From NCBI RefSeq assembly GCF_000165425.1, contig NW_001799510.1, forward strand, positions 529,459 through 593,458: 64,000 nt of DNA, written 5' to 3'. Position 1 is the stretch's first letter. Each line of letters starts with the position of its first letter. Source of the DNA: Paramecium tetraurelia. Lineage: Eukaryota > Ciliophora > Oligohymenophorea > Peniculida > Parameciidae. The translations under genes were made by a program, and so were the position numbers. Under the pieces are notes generated by a model. That model was given only the letters and a program-made list of their open reading frames with translations. It was not told the DNA's origin and made no database searches. This document shows positions 12,071-25,321 of this stretch, piece by piece.

Positions 12071-15000
12071 TCATTGTTATGCAATTTTTCTAAAGGGCAT
12101 TATGGTGTCCAATTGCCTTTTGCTGATTCTAGGACTAAATAAGTGTCTGTGTATATTGATTGTACTCTAAGTGCTGATTTGTCTTGCCGAGTTTTCTTTA
12201 TTTTATCTAGTGGTAGTTGTGCTAATGGTTTTCCTTTCGGTCAATTGCTTCTTGGAAGTGAAGTATTTCTTATCCATATCAAATAAAGGCGTGAAAGTCT
12301 CTGTCATTATTTTTCTGTGTCTTGGTGATATCATTCTAAGTAGTCTTAAATTATACCTTTTTTAAAGCAATTCATGGTTAAAAAGATTTGAATAATCCTC
12401 TCCAAACACTGTCTTATACAACTCAATTGAAGTCTATGTTTTTTTTGAACTAGGCTTCTATATTTTTTTATCGTTTAATAACCTTTACAATCTTGAATGA
12501 TGAAACCTCTTCTCCAAAGATTACGCGTCCTTTTTCTCGAATTATTATATAGTTTCAACAGGTAATAAATATAATTCACACTGAGAAGACTTAGAAACAG
12601 CTCTGTATTCTCTAGGAATGGATTACTAAACCTCTTCATGTCCAAAGACGCAACCTACTTAAAGTAAGGTAATTGAGACAGTTCTGTTCTTAGGAAATAC
12701 TTTGAGCAATTCAATTTCTCCTTGCTTGATAAAATAGATATATTCTGGATTTGAATTTTCCATATAAATGATACTAAACATAGTAGGCTTTTAAACGACT
12801 ATATACTCCAGAATGCCTCTAAGTCGTTTATCATTTAATTTGCTAAAGAGTTCAAAGTTTCTGAGGAGCGAAATCTTTTCATTCTTCACCTGATCATGAT
12901 ATTATTATAAAATAGCTCTGAAATCCGGATTGGCTAAAGTAATCATCGCTGTATCCTAAGTGCACAACACAGTGGCTGTCCTAGTCACATTGCCTATAAG
13001 AGCAATCTCCCCGAATTGGTCTCCTGAACCACACATATTCACTATGTGCAAACTTGGAAAGAGTCTTTTCACCAAATTATCCAACCATTTATCAACTGAT
13101 ATTCTATTGGGATTATTGGTATATTCTTCAATTAAGGATTCTTAATCGACTTTTTGAATATCTACAAAAATCAACTATATAATTGAATAATTACTGATCC
13201 CTAGAAAATTGCCATAAGCCTGTGCCATTATGATATCCTTCAGAGCCCTATTATTAAAGGCTGACAAGCGGGGACTACAGACTGCTGATGATCTTCTTTG
13301 CTGGGTGGGATTAGAATCGATCCCCTTTTAATATTCTTCTATAACTTATTGATGAGTAATGTTTTTATCGTTTGGACATAGAATTGCAACTTACCCCTTT
13401 AGAATTACATAAAACTATTCAACATTATTAGAACCTACCAATTAATGGGATTTTACCATAATGAAATACGACCTCTCCTTTTTATAATTCCTTCAGCTAG
13501 ATTTTTTTAAGCATCTAACAATATAATGCTGGATCAAATAACTACTATTTTTCTCTGAAGAATTTAAGATCCTAAACTCCCTTTGCAATTACATCAATAA
13601 TGTCCTTGCTCCTATTGCGATAAGCCAATGCCTGTTTCAAATCAATCAGACTTTTTTCTTAATCCATTATAATATTATAGTTATAAATCAACAAACTCTG
13701 AAATTCTGGCCACCCACCCACCTAGTCTTGTTTTCATCCCTATGTTTGAAATCTGCCGGATTGCTGTATGGATTGTCATACAAAATAAAGGGAGTCCCCC
13801 CCTTAATAGTGCTCACAACACTCGTCCTGATGCTTCTTGGTCCAATTATTTATTTATCCTTTTATTTCTGATCCAACCTATCCTTTTCCAAATTTGTAAT
13901 ATATGGAGATGAGCATCTGACTATTGGATGTTCTCTGCACAAATCATAATCCTCCTTAGTAGTGCCCTTTGATACTCTGGATTTTGCAGTTTGAACTCTA
14001 GTCAATTTAAATGTCCGACTTTAAGTTGTAGATTAGGGTCTCTATCTAATCCTCTGTCCAGTACTGGCTAACATTGAGGTGTTCATAGTTCCAGGTACCT
14101 ATACAAAATCGAATAACAATAGATACCCACAAAGGCTCATTCTCAGGCAATAATTATTCATCTATATTGGGATGCAACATCTATCTAATTTCAGCAGCTG
14201 TTTTATTGAACTTCTCAGTTGTATCCCTATGTTCATGATTCAATTTGGTTGAAAACTTAGCGAACTTAGACTTCTCCAGATCAGTCTCCTCTGTTGATTG
14301 CTTAGTCCTTGGAGACTGCTTCTATCTCATAGTTTTCATAGCCTCTTGCAATTGTCCTTGATCATTTATAGCATTATTCATAACGATCTCCAATTTCTTT
14401 GCCTTTTTACCTGTGAATCCCACATGCTTAAATTTAGTCAACACTTCAAAATTAAAAACCGTTCTCTCACCCTTCTATTAGCTCTCTGCTTATTATTTAG
14501 TCATATTCTCCAAATCTAATTTGTTTTTTCTTAAATCATTATTAGCTTATTAGATAGTTAATGGTTTATTAACACAAGATCGTATTTAAATCAAATAATG
14601 GATAATGAAATTCCTAAGGATTGATTGTGTTTCTGGATATTTGGGATTAATGTCAAATTGTAAACCCACAATATTTTCATTTACTGTAATGACTTGAGGT
14701 CCTTTTGATGAATCTGCTAAAATAACAAATGTCTTCTTTGGATTTAATACGTTGAATGAATGGATGTCCCATGCATGTTTAGAATGAACTAAAAATTCTT
14801 ACTTTACATCCTTAAATAAGTAATTTTAAACAAAGTTCTTTTTTATCATGCATATTTCCTCATCCTATGTGGATGTATAAAGCCCATAAATTTCCTTTAT
14901 TTTCTAAGGCTTATAAACTGGAGCCTATAACATATACTTTCCAACTGTATTAAACTCTTCAACAGCTCTTCGAGAGTGTATACCACAATTCGCTATTGGT

Positions 15001-15632
15001 ATCCAGCAATTTGCTGATTCAATCTTATCGAAGTAGATTCCATAGAGATCCCCTGTTATGCTGTCTAAAAAATATTCATTCCTTGTTATTTAATCTAGTG
15101 ACTTTTGCAGTTTGCTCATATCACCAAGAGGACCACCTTAGGGACCATTTACTACTTCAACTGGCTAAACATATTAATAAAATTATTCTTACAGTTTCTA
15201 AGTTCGTAGCTACAAAAAACACCAATGCTTGCATGGCTCCAGCTGTGGCCAATAAAACCTTATTAGTTCTTAGACACATTCTAATAAGCACCATAACCTA
15301 ATATATATATATATGAATGAGTTTACTTTTTTTAAATGTTTGGACCATGGTCTAAGGTTTGCATCTATTTCTATGAAAACAAAATCTATGAAGTTAAATT
15401 AATTCGCAGCCTCTTATTTAGAATAACCTGAATCTTGATCGTAAAGGAATTCATCTAAATCATTTGCATCTCTAGAAAAAAATTCAGTCTCCGTGTCCAG
15501 CAATTCTTTTTAATTCAAAAATAACTATTTATATTGCAGAAGGTTTACTTTTCGTATTTATCCGCAATATCGTTCAAATTATTGTTTACCAGTTTCTGAT
15601 TTCCCATATCCATTTACAATTAATATTCTCAT
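12071..15632 (-). CDS. Degenerate class I glutamine-amidotransferase-like domain fused to cyclic-nucleotide-binding domains
   Basis: 1144 aa. Five introns (15298-15326, 15165-15192, 14099-14126, 13698-13717, 13435-13456) bring the length to an exact multiple of three. Residues 1 to about 290 look like a class I amidotransferase fold: MRILIVNGYGKSETG at the start, a strand-loop-helix NKVLLATAGAMQALVFF where the GxCxGMQ nucleophile elbow should be, and VGLQFDINPKYPETQ where GxQFHPE is expected. The catalytic Cys and His are both missing. Cyclic-nucleotide-binding domains follow. The clearest phosphate-binding cassette is FGEIALIGNVTRTATV, with the Glu and Arg needed for ligand. A second CNBD near the end (IKQGEIELLKVF) has a weaker cassette. 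No kinase or channel domain follows. Confidence 0.75.
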
Positions 15633-15960
15633 TATAAAAATTATCAATTATTTTAATAAGTAACATCTTTATTCAACAATTAAAAAAGACTCAAAAACAA
15701 TTCTAACATAAAATAAGATTTAAATACAATCAGATATAAGATTATACGAACTCATTTTCACTACATTATTATAATTTATTGAAATAATATTTTATTAAGA
15801 TCTTGATATAGCTTATTAGTGATTAATTTCTACTTCAATTTCTAATTGTTTTAAACAACAATTTATCAATATTTTAAGTTAATATTGGAGAGAGTATTAA
15901 TTGTTTTCAATTAAGGACAATATTGATAAATTTATTTTATATATGTAAAATCTACGTTTA
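15633..15960. other. Intergenic, A+T-rich
   Basis: About 330 nt upstream of the amidotransferase-like/CNBD gene and downstream of the next reverse gene. No open frame of interest. It contains repeated ATTGTT/TTAATA words and presumably a promoter and a 3' UTR. Confidence 0.6.
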
Positions 15961-17337
15961 TCATTACTATTATTATTATTTCTATAACATTTGTGGAGGA
16001 ATGTTGCCCATCATACCGCCTGGGGGTTATGCAAATGCAGTTTTTCCCAATAATTAAACAACTCCAGTTTCAATTGACTTTAGTAATTCCATCATATCTG
16101 GATCTTAGAATAATTCTAAAATAGTGGGAATATTGTACATGGATTTTCAAGATTTGAAATATAGTCTTCTTCTTCATAGCTATGTTCTTCGAATATCATA
16201 TCTCCCATAACTAAATTTAATACCATTGGAACCAATTATCCTGATTCGTATGTTGTAGGCAATTTGTCAATCATATTCTTCAAGAAATCTTGTTTCTCAT
16301 TTAATAATTTGATTTGATATCTGATGATTTCTTTTGTTGCATTCATCTAAACCTACTTCTACTTTGGTAGTTTGTCCTTGATTCTTTATCTTGCTGAAGC
16401 TTGTAACATGAATACATGTTATCCAAGTCCTCTTTCCATTAACAACATTTCGCTTTGTTCGAGTGTTTATTGTGAAATATCGATTTTCTTGCAGATTTCT
16501 TCTTATGCCTTCATCAAAAGATTTTCAATGTCGTTAACATAATCCAACAATAATTGAACATATTTAGCTCCATCAGAATAAAGGACTTCTCTTCTTGCCT
16601 TTCTGTTTTCCAAAGTAATTCTAATAAATTCAGGTTCAGCCAATTCAACACTGCCTTCAACTATTTAAGTGTATGTCTTAATGCTAATCATGTTATTGGT
16701 GTTTGGGATGTGCATAGTTTAAATTTATGAAGCAATTTCGTTTAATTTGTCACTCTTGAATGTGTAATTGTCTTATGATTAGAATAAATTATGATACTTT
16801 TATCGTTTCCTTCATTTTTTGGTTGCACATCTAGGGTTTTATTAGATTCTTAGGTTTCTTTGGGTTTGAAGACTTCTAATTCAGCTAATTTTGAATCAAG
16901 CCATTCATTGGTTTCTTTGATTTTGTCAGTCACTGACAAGTTATTGCCCACCCAAGGTAATACAATACTATTCACTTATCCTTTAATGAGAGATGGATTA
17001 AGTAATAATTCATCCTTATCATTTTTAAAGGCATATTGAGTGAGTGATTTTAATACAATAGGTTCTAGTTTCTTATCTTTAACCTTTTAGACCAAATCCT
17101 TAGCATCGTATTATCTCAAATTTTTGATGTTTATTAAGAAAACTCTTTATAAGGAATCTTTGAGGGTGTATAATCTCTCAAATAGTTAATCAAAATGTTT
17201 CATTAGGTTATGTTCGGTCTGCTCAACCACTTCCCAGTTGACCCTACAAGATGAAGACAAGAATACATTTTTTCATCACCCAAAGAGGCCAAGACTGTCT
17301 CGATATTAGCTGCCAAATCTTCAACTGTAATGGACAT
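15961..17337 (-). CDS. Conserved-looking hypothetical protein, 434 aa
   Basis: Three introns (17244-17266, 16772-16797, 16116-16138) give exactly 435 codons. It starts MSITVEDLAANIETVLASLG. Much of the middle is long amphipathic helix, for example VELAEPEFIRITLENRKARR and EICKKIDISQQTLEQSEMLL. It ends with a proline/glycine-methionine patch (QPPGGMMGNIPPQML) and a short polyglutamine tail from TAA/TAG codons. No signal peptide or membrane segment. I do not recognise the family. Confidence 0.6.
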
Positions 17338-17487
17338 TCAACCACAAATTAATTAAATTTAATTTATATTTCCCCAACCTTTTATTTTTATATTTCGATA
17401 AATGCAATACTATATCTTGATATAATTTACATCACACAATCTCCAATTCTCTATTTTCAACTAATTATTAAATATATTTTTATAATC

Positions 17488-20288
17488 ATGAGTCTCAGCA
17501 TTCAACTATTTTATCAGCCTTCTCTAACAGCATCCTACCTCCGAAATAATCGTTTCATGTCTGCCTATGATTTTACACTCATATTCCCCTCCATCCCCCT
17601 TTCCTTTGGAATCTCGAGTGATTTGGCTGCAGGATGGTCCAAATTGGTTTACGAGTAAGTGCTAATGAATAAAACTCAGCAAAAGATTGAAGTTGAAATT
17701 TAAGGCCTGACTGAAAAGGAAGCATTTGTGGTTGAACAATGCGTTAAATTATTATTTGGCTTCAAAATTGATTTTTGCATTCAAGACGTCTGGCAAGCCT
17801 TGAAAGTATGCGACATTATTGGCATAACCCAATCGCCACAAATCGAAGGAGTTACAGTCTAAGAACAACTTCTATCATTCGCATTGCAACATATTCAATA
17901 GATCAATCTAATTGAAGGCCTAGATTATGCACAGCAACTATTAGAAGTTGGAGGAGAGGGACTCTTGGTGCATCGAACTGATATTAGATTACTAAGCCAA
18001 TAATTGGTGGACAAAATTAGAGAAATCATTATTTTGAGCAAATTCGAAATACTTACAAATTATGCTCACAATTAAGATCAAAGCATCGATAGCCAAAATA
18101 TTAATAACAATAACAAATTCCTATTAAAAGATTTGAAGAGGGAGCATTACATCCAATTGAGAACTTTGTTTTACAACTTCGTCAATCAATAAAATACAGA
18201 GTTAAGTGCCAATCAAAACATTGTCAAGATCTTATTCGAAGAATTGGATCAATAGTTTGAATTGGACAGCTACATCAATAAATACTTTGAAGAGGTTACT
18301 TCTAAGATGCAGGCCATAGACATATCTGTTAATAAAATGGATAAAAAATACGAAGCTCAATTGACTAAATTGAATGAATTCATCAATTAAGAATTTGAAA
18401 GTCTCAAAAAGGAGAACAAGATGCTAAAAAACCAATTATACTTTGCTCATAGAAGAATAGAATAGCTACAGAATCCTATGATTATTTCCCAATATCAAAT
18501 GAAACTGTTTTGTTTCTCCAATGGAGTCATTAAGTATAAGAACAGTGGAATCATTCATACAGAGAACATGGACAGTTACATCATAAATTGCATTGTCATA
18601 CTAAAAGACAGCACCATAGCTGTAGGAATGCAAGGGGGAGACATTCTCTTATACAACAAACAATTGAAGATCATAACAACTCTTAAACTATCATCGGTTA
18701 TACAAATTAAAAATGCCTATCATGTTATCTGCATGCAAGAGCAGGTGATTAGTAGTAATTAAGGGGAGAAAATATTTTTAATTTCATCTTATTCAAATAA
18801 TATGTATTGCGTCTGGAATGAATAGAAATCGATCTTTCACGAGTAGTTGGAATCATAGGTTAGTGTTATTTTTATCAATCCTTTGTTGGGTAAATTTATT
18901 CTTTTCGGTTGTGTCGATGGTACCATCCGTTTCATCTATCTAAATGAATCTAAATCAAATTACCAAGCAGATCATATTAAAACACTCAAAAATTCAAATA
19001 CTGAGGTATTGAAATTAGAAATTATCCCTCAAAATAATGATTTATTAGTATCAGCTCACACTGATCAATTGATATGTATTTGGAATTGGGAATCAGAAAA
19101 TGTAATGAAAGTACTTAAGACGGAATCACAGATACACGACATCTAGGTGTATTTGGATCTAAAAGATTAGAAGATTTTGAGAGTGCTGTTACAAAATGGC
19201 TATCTCAATGAGTACAATGCGGAATAATAGATTGAATTAATGGAATCTATTTATATTGATAATAAGGCATTCTAATTGGCGAGGGGAAAATGCTTGACAT
19301 ATGATGGGAAGATCAAAAAGATAAAGAATGGACCACTAAATTAATGTAACTATCATCTGCAGCACCAATCTACTTATTTTCATCATCAAGACAATTGTGT
19401 ATATGGACTGTTGTTAATAAACTATCCTTATGTGGCATCCTCAGCTGATGACAAAACTATAGTCATTTTCAATTTGAAGTCACAAGAAAAGTTGGTTTTG
19501 AGAGGACATCTAAGTTATATCAAGGCAATAGGGTTGTTACAAGAAAATAAACATATAATATCAGGGAGTTACGACACAACAATTAAGATTTGGGAAATAT
19601 CAACAGGGATTTGCTAAAATACTTTAAATGGTCATACAAAACCTGTTTTATGTCTATAAGTGCTATAACATACTTAATAGATGGTGGCAAGTGGAGGAGA
19701 AGACGGAGTGATGAGGGTGTGGAATTGGAAGACAGCCATTTGCATTTGGAAGGTGGAAAATAAATATGAAATATGGTCACTTCTAGCAATAAAGGATCAT
19801 TGTACAATTCTATGTGGGAATAAGTAAATAAACAATATTATGATTATAGAGATGGAACCATCAAGGTTATAGGTACTGGCTAGTCTGGGGAGAAGAGTCA
19901 AGACATTAAAGAATGGAAAATTCACAAATAGTATGTTAATTGCATAATTCATTTGAAAGCCTCTATAATTGCAAGTGGGTCATCTGATACTACCATTTAA
20001 ATTACTGATCTATATTCAGGGAAGATTTTAAAGACCTTGATTGGTCATTCAAATATCGTTTGGTCAATCCAAATGATCGATGATGACACTATAGCTTCAT
20101 CCAGTACAGAAGGCAAGATTAAAATATGGAATTGGAAGGAGAGTCATTGCTTGAATAGTTAGGTGGTAGGCAAAGGATCAATCTATACGTTATTGAAGTT
20201 GCCTTTTACCAACAAGATGATTGGGGGCACTGCTTAGGGAGAGATACTCTAATGGAAAATTTGTAAGGATGAATAAAAATTAGTATGA
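17488..20288 (+). CDS. BTB-like plus WD40-repeat protein, 924 aa
   Basis: One 26-nt intron (19824-19849) restores the WD unit NKDGTIKV. Residues about 20-110 resemble a BTB fold (YDFTLIFPSIPLSFG, then LLFGFKIDFCIQDVWQALKV and CDIIGI). About 120-330 is helical, ending in a coiled coil before the repeats. From about residue 340 there are WD40 repeats, best seen at VLRGHLSYIKAIGLL, HIISGSYDTTIKIWEISTG, VASGGEDGVMRVWNWKTA, and IASSSTEGKIKIWNWKES. Several earlier blades are degenerate. A substrate-adaptor or scaffold role is inferred from the architecture only. Confidence 0.75.
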
Positions 20289-20321
20289 TTGTTTATAAAA
20301 TGATAATTAAAATATTAAAAG

Positions 20322-21088
20322 ATGTCTAATTACAGTCTGATGTTTAAGTTTATTATAATAGGGGATACAGGTTAAAACTTTATGTTATGATTAGGAGTGG
20401 GAAAGTCAAGTATTCTTTTGCAATTGATTGAAAATGAAATCAGAGAGTAACACGATGCCACAATCGGAGTTGAATTCGGGTCAAAAATCATTAAAGTGAA
20501 TGGGATGAACATCAAATTGTAAATATGGGATACTGCTGGTTAAGAGAACTTCAGATCTATTATTCGTAGTTATTATAGATCGGCTATTGGTACTGGAATA
20601 TTATATCTGAAGGAGCCTTATTGGTTTATGATATTACGAATAAAAACTCGTTTCATAATCTACAAAGATGGATGGAAGAAATAAAAAATAATGGGAATGC
20701 CAATATGGTAATTGTGCTATGTGGTAATAAGATTGATTTGGAATCCGAGTAATTAGCATTGATTTTATGTAGAGGCGAGCAGTAACATATGAAGAAGGAT
20801 GGTAATATGCCCAATCATAGTCACTGATCTTTCTTGAGATATCTGCCAAACAAGGTATCAATGTGCAATCAGCATTCTATTAATCAACGCAAAGGATCTT
20901 GCAGGAGATTGATGATTAAAAAATAATGCTTGGATAAGATGTAATGATGTTATTTTGATATTCAGCCAGGAATCAAGATTGGGGGATAGTATAAAAAGAA
21001 GGACAAAGAAATTAAAGTTATAAACACTTATGAGGAGGCTGTTTAGTTGAAAACAATAGACACTCCTAATGGAAATAATTGTTGTTGA
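20322..21088 (+). CDS. Rab-family small GTPase
   Basis: About 222 aa over five exons; introns 20371-20394, 20590-20612, one of 24-26 nt starting at 20749, and 20941-20965. All G motifs are present: P-loop GDTGVGKSS, switch I with ATIGVEF, WDTAGQENFRS, NKID, and ISAK. It ends NNCC, a double-cysteine geranylgeranylation site. Only the 26-nt version of the third intron (3' end GAG) gives a multiple of three and the family-like join ESERAVTYEEG. Rab GTPases direct vesicle traffic. The subfamily (Rab2/4/14-like) is not certain. Confidence 0.9.
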
Positions 21089-21146
21089 TACTTGTTATAA
21101 TCTATTCATATTAATAATTATTATTATTATCTATAATAATAAAATT

Positions 21147-21766
21147 ATGAAAAGAATTTTAGGTTTATATAAATTTGGATCAGGTGGACATGGCCATCAC
21201 CATATTAAATTAAACACAGTCTAAAATTGGATTTCAAACGAGAGTGGCAAGCTAGTTTGCATCACTGGCTTTACTGATCTCCATGATCATCCTCACCATG
21301 ACAATACAAATCCATATCAACATCTAGTGGATGCTCCCTTTTTCAGGTTTCAAATACTCTTCATATTCATAGTTTCGAGAGATTCTATTGGTCTGATCCC
21401 TATTTCCATGCTGATGAAACTGATCCCTTAGCAAATTAACCTCATGGCTATTTAGTAATGGATGATGTAAATTTTTATTTGTATCTCTAAGCCCCTTACT
21501 TAATAAAATAATGTCGAGTTACCACTTTATGAATTGATTTTTGTATTTGCTGGAGCACTTGTATGAATAATAACCTTAATCTGTAGGGTCTAATCGTTTT
21601 GTATGGACACTCCAATTTCCTTTATTAAAGCAGAGGTGAACAATTCCTACAGACACACATCACTAGGGAACTCTTGGAAGAAGAAATGAGAAAGATTAGA
21701 GACGAGACATTTGAATTAGAGCAAAGAAAATTAAAACTGCAAGAAAAATTGGGTTAAAACTCTTGA
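21147..21766 (+). CDS. Single-pass membrane protein, 180 aa, histidine-rich N-terminus
   Basis: Three introns (21347-21372, 21467-21491, 21561-21586) yield 181 codons. The N-terminal half is histidine-rich (GHGHHHIKLN, DLHDHPHHDN) with the motif FFSFERFYWSDPYFHADETD. One strong membrane segment follows (LPLYELIFVFAGALGLIVLYG), then a charged coiled-coil tail (LEEEMRKIRDETFELEQRK). The layout is like small accessory subunits of mitochondrial complexes, and complex I B-type subunits come to mind. That is a guess; no family is firmly recognised. Confidence 0.65.
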
Positions 21767-22216
21767 CCATTAAAATAAATCATATTCATATAATACATCA
21801 ACAAAAGTTAGAGTAAATAATCCTTAAATAACCATTCGAGAATTTATTTACATTATTTTATCCCTTTCAGTTTTCAATTTAAATTTATTCAAAATTAACA
21901 TAATATTACTTACTAACTTTTTCTATTATACATCTATGTCTATACTATTGACTTAATGTACTCAATTGAATGTTTTTAATTGACTTTATATATTGTTTCT
22001 CACATAATTCAGGATGTTACATTTTTCATATATATATAAAGAAGAGTAATTAGCGAATGTTTAATTAAAAGATCATTAATATGAGCAAAATTGGATAAAT
22101 GAATAGAAACAAATTTGATTCGAATATATAGATCTATATAGAGAATCAGAGATTTTAAATTTTGAAAGCAAATACAATTTAATTTTTAAGATTAACATTT
22201 ATAATTGTAATTATGT
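21767..22216. other. Intergenic between convergent genes
   Basis: 450 nt of A+T-rich DNA. One 47-codon forward frame (22081-22224) starts MSKIGQMNRNKFDS but overlaps the 3' end of the proteasome gene and is not called. Nothing else is seen. Confidence 0.5.
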
Positions 22217-22851
22217 TCAAATGGTGATTACTTCAATTCCTTATTTGGTAACAATCTTAACGATGAATTTATTTTAGGCAATCAGGAATCTGGTTTATAA
22301 TTCTTTGATGCACTTCTTGATTATTTCAATTCCTTCTTCTTTAATTAGATTCTTATTATAATAATCAATTAAATACAGGTTTATATTAATTATCCAACAG
22401 ACCCAATAGGAAATAGTTTGCATAGCCTTAAGCTCCTCTTGTGATCTTTTATAGGGATCCCAAATAATCAAGCCAATAAAGTGAAGGTGTGCCATCTGAA
22501 TCAACTCCTCCTAATAAGCCATTGCATTAATGAGGACCATCTCTTGATCTGATGGCTTAAGCGTACATTGATCTTATTGAATCACTAAATCAAATACCTA
22601 ACAAAATGAGCAGTTTCTTGGAGATTCATGTATCCGCCTGTTTTATATCTTATAAGACAATGATTCTTATGTACTATTTCCCCAAAAGAGTTTCTGTCAG
22701 CTCCTTCTCCTGAAATCCCAAAAATCTTATGATCATCAAGCTTAAGAATTTTGTCTTCGGTTTCCTTAATCTTTAGGATGCTGTGGGCAATGCTGCCATC
22801 GCATGCGATAATTACAAAATCACCACCTTATAAGCCGAAAATTGAATCCAT
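22217..22851 (-). CDS. PSMB2: Proteasome subunit beta type-2 (beta4)
   Basis: 194 aa after removal of introns 22573-22597 and 22352-22376. It begins MDSIFGLQGGDFVIIACDGS, the non-processed start of beta4 (human MEYLIGIQGPDYV type), so it lacks the catalytic Thr1 and is structural. Other matches are AQAIRSRDGPHQCNGLLGG, SLYWLDYLGSLQ, YANYFLLGLLDNQYKP, and IIKKCIKELQTRF. Length matches the family (about 200 aa). It forms part of the inner beta ring of the 20S core. It is divergent from the AGC kinase with 91 nt between starts. Confidence 0.93.
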
Positions 22852-22942
22852 ATTAATTTAAATATAATTATACCGATGTTAGGAAATTTTAGATTATATA
22901 TACATCATATCTTGAAATGCTCATTACAAATATTATAAATAA

Positions 22943-24017
<1,075 letters not shown>

Positions 24018-24110
24018 GATATCATCATAAATATTAAAATATATTAAATGTGCTAGGATAAAGTAGAGTCTATAAAACTCACATTTTTTAGAATATTAAA
24101 TTATTTATTA

Positions 24111-25301
24111 ATGATCTAAAATGTTTAAAACAAACCTAAACTCTTAAATCAAATACCAGAATACATCCTAAACAATTAAGCCTTGAATAATGCAATAAGT
24201 TAGTTACCCAAACATTACAATTTTGAAATTCATAAGACAATCAGCAGAATTATTGAGACTCAAGAGAGACTGTAAAGACAAAACATCTTAATCAATTTGT
24301 AATTTCCAGAAGGACTATTATTATATTCTTGCATGATATCAGATATCCTAACAACATTTACTGGTTGTGAAACCTTTATAAGTGGAGATGTTACATATGG
24401 TGCTTGTTGCATTGATGATTTGACCGCAGATGAAATGCAAGCTGATTACATAATTCATTATGGTCACAGTTGTTTGGTTCCAATTAATGAATGTGCTGTT
24501 AAAACCTTGTATGTTTTTGTGGAAATTAACATTGACACTAAACACTTATTTGAAACAATCTAAAAGAATTTCACAGATAAGAATATCAAGTATTACTTAA
24601 TGGGTACAATTCAATTTAATACTTATATCCACTTACTCAAGAAATAATTAGAGGAGGATGGTTATAAAATTGCAATTCCACAAGAAAAGCCTAGATCTTC
24701 AGGAGAAGTCTTGGGATGCACTTCCCCTAAATTAGAGGTATCTTAAGATAGTAGAAATATAGTCATCTTTGTATGTGATGGTAGATTTCATATGGAGTCA
24801 ACTATGATTCAAAATCCATAATTTGAATTCTTCTAATATGATCCATACACTTATAGACTTACTATAGAAAAGTACGATAATCCAAAAATGATGAATTTGA
24901 GATATTAATAAATTGTGCATTGCCAAAAAATATAACCGTAATTGGTATGTATTATAATGAGTACACTTGGAAGACAGGGAAGCTCTTAGATTTTGTAGAG
25001 AATTGAAGAATTGTTGAAAAAACATTAGATAAAATATTTTACTCTTTTGATTAGTGAAATCAATTTCGAACAACTAAATTAATTGAATGAAGTAGATGTC
25101 TTTATATAAATTGCTTGTCCAAGACTGTCAATTGATTGGGGAGTGCAATTTTAGAAACCATTGTTAACTCCATATGAAACTTATGTTATGTTGGGGGAGG
25201 CTGATTGGAAACAAATCTATCCTATGGATTACTATTCTAATAATGGAGGGGCTTGGACTAACTACTATCACAAACAAAAAGTTAAATTAAACTATGAATG
25301 A
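24111..25301 (+). CDS. DPH1: DPH1, diphthamide biosynthesis 4Fe-4S enzyme subunit
   Basis: 396 aa, intronless. Conserved pieces: [65 protein letters not shown], and [11 protein letters not shown]. The three cysteines that hold the radical-SAM-like cluster are seen in [14 protein letters not shown] and ACPRLS. DPH1 works with DPH2 to transfer the aminocarboxypropyl group to histidine of elongation factor 2. An in-frame ATG at 24048 would add 21 residues; the later start fits family length better. The last codon abuts the next gene. Confidence 0.9.
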
Positions 25302-25321
25302 TTGATAATTTTTGTAATTTT

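Noticed and set aside
12171-12490. Forward frame rich in V, L and F that looks like a multipass membrane protein
   Set aside because: It is antisense to the C-terminal exons of the cyclic-nucleotide-binding gene, whose frame is longer and matches known motifs.
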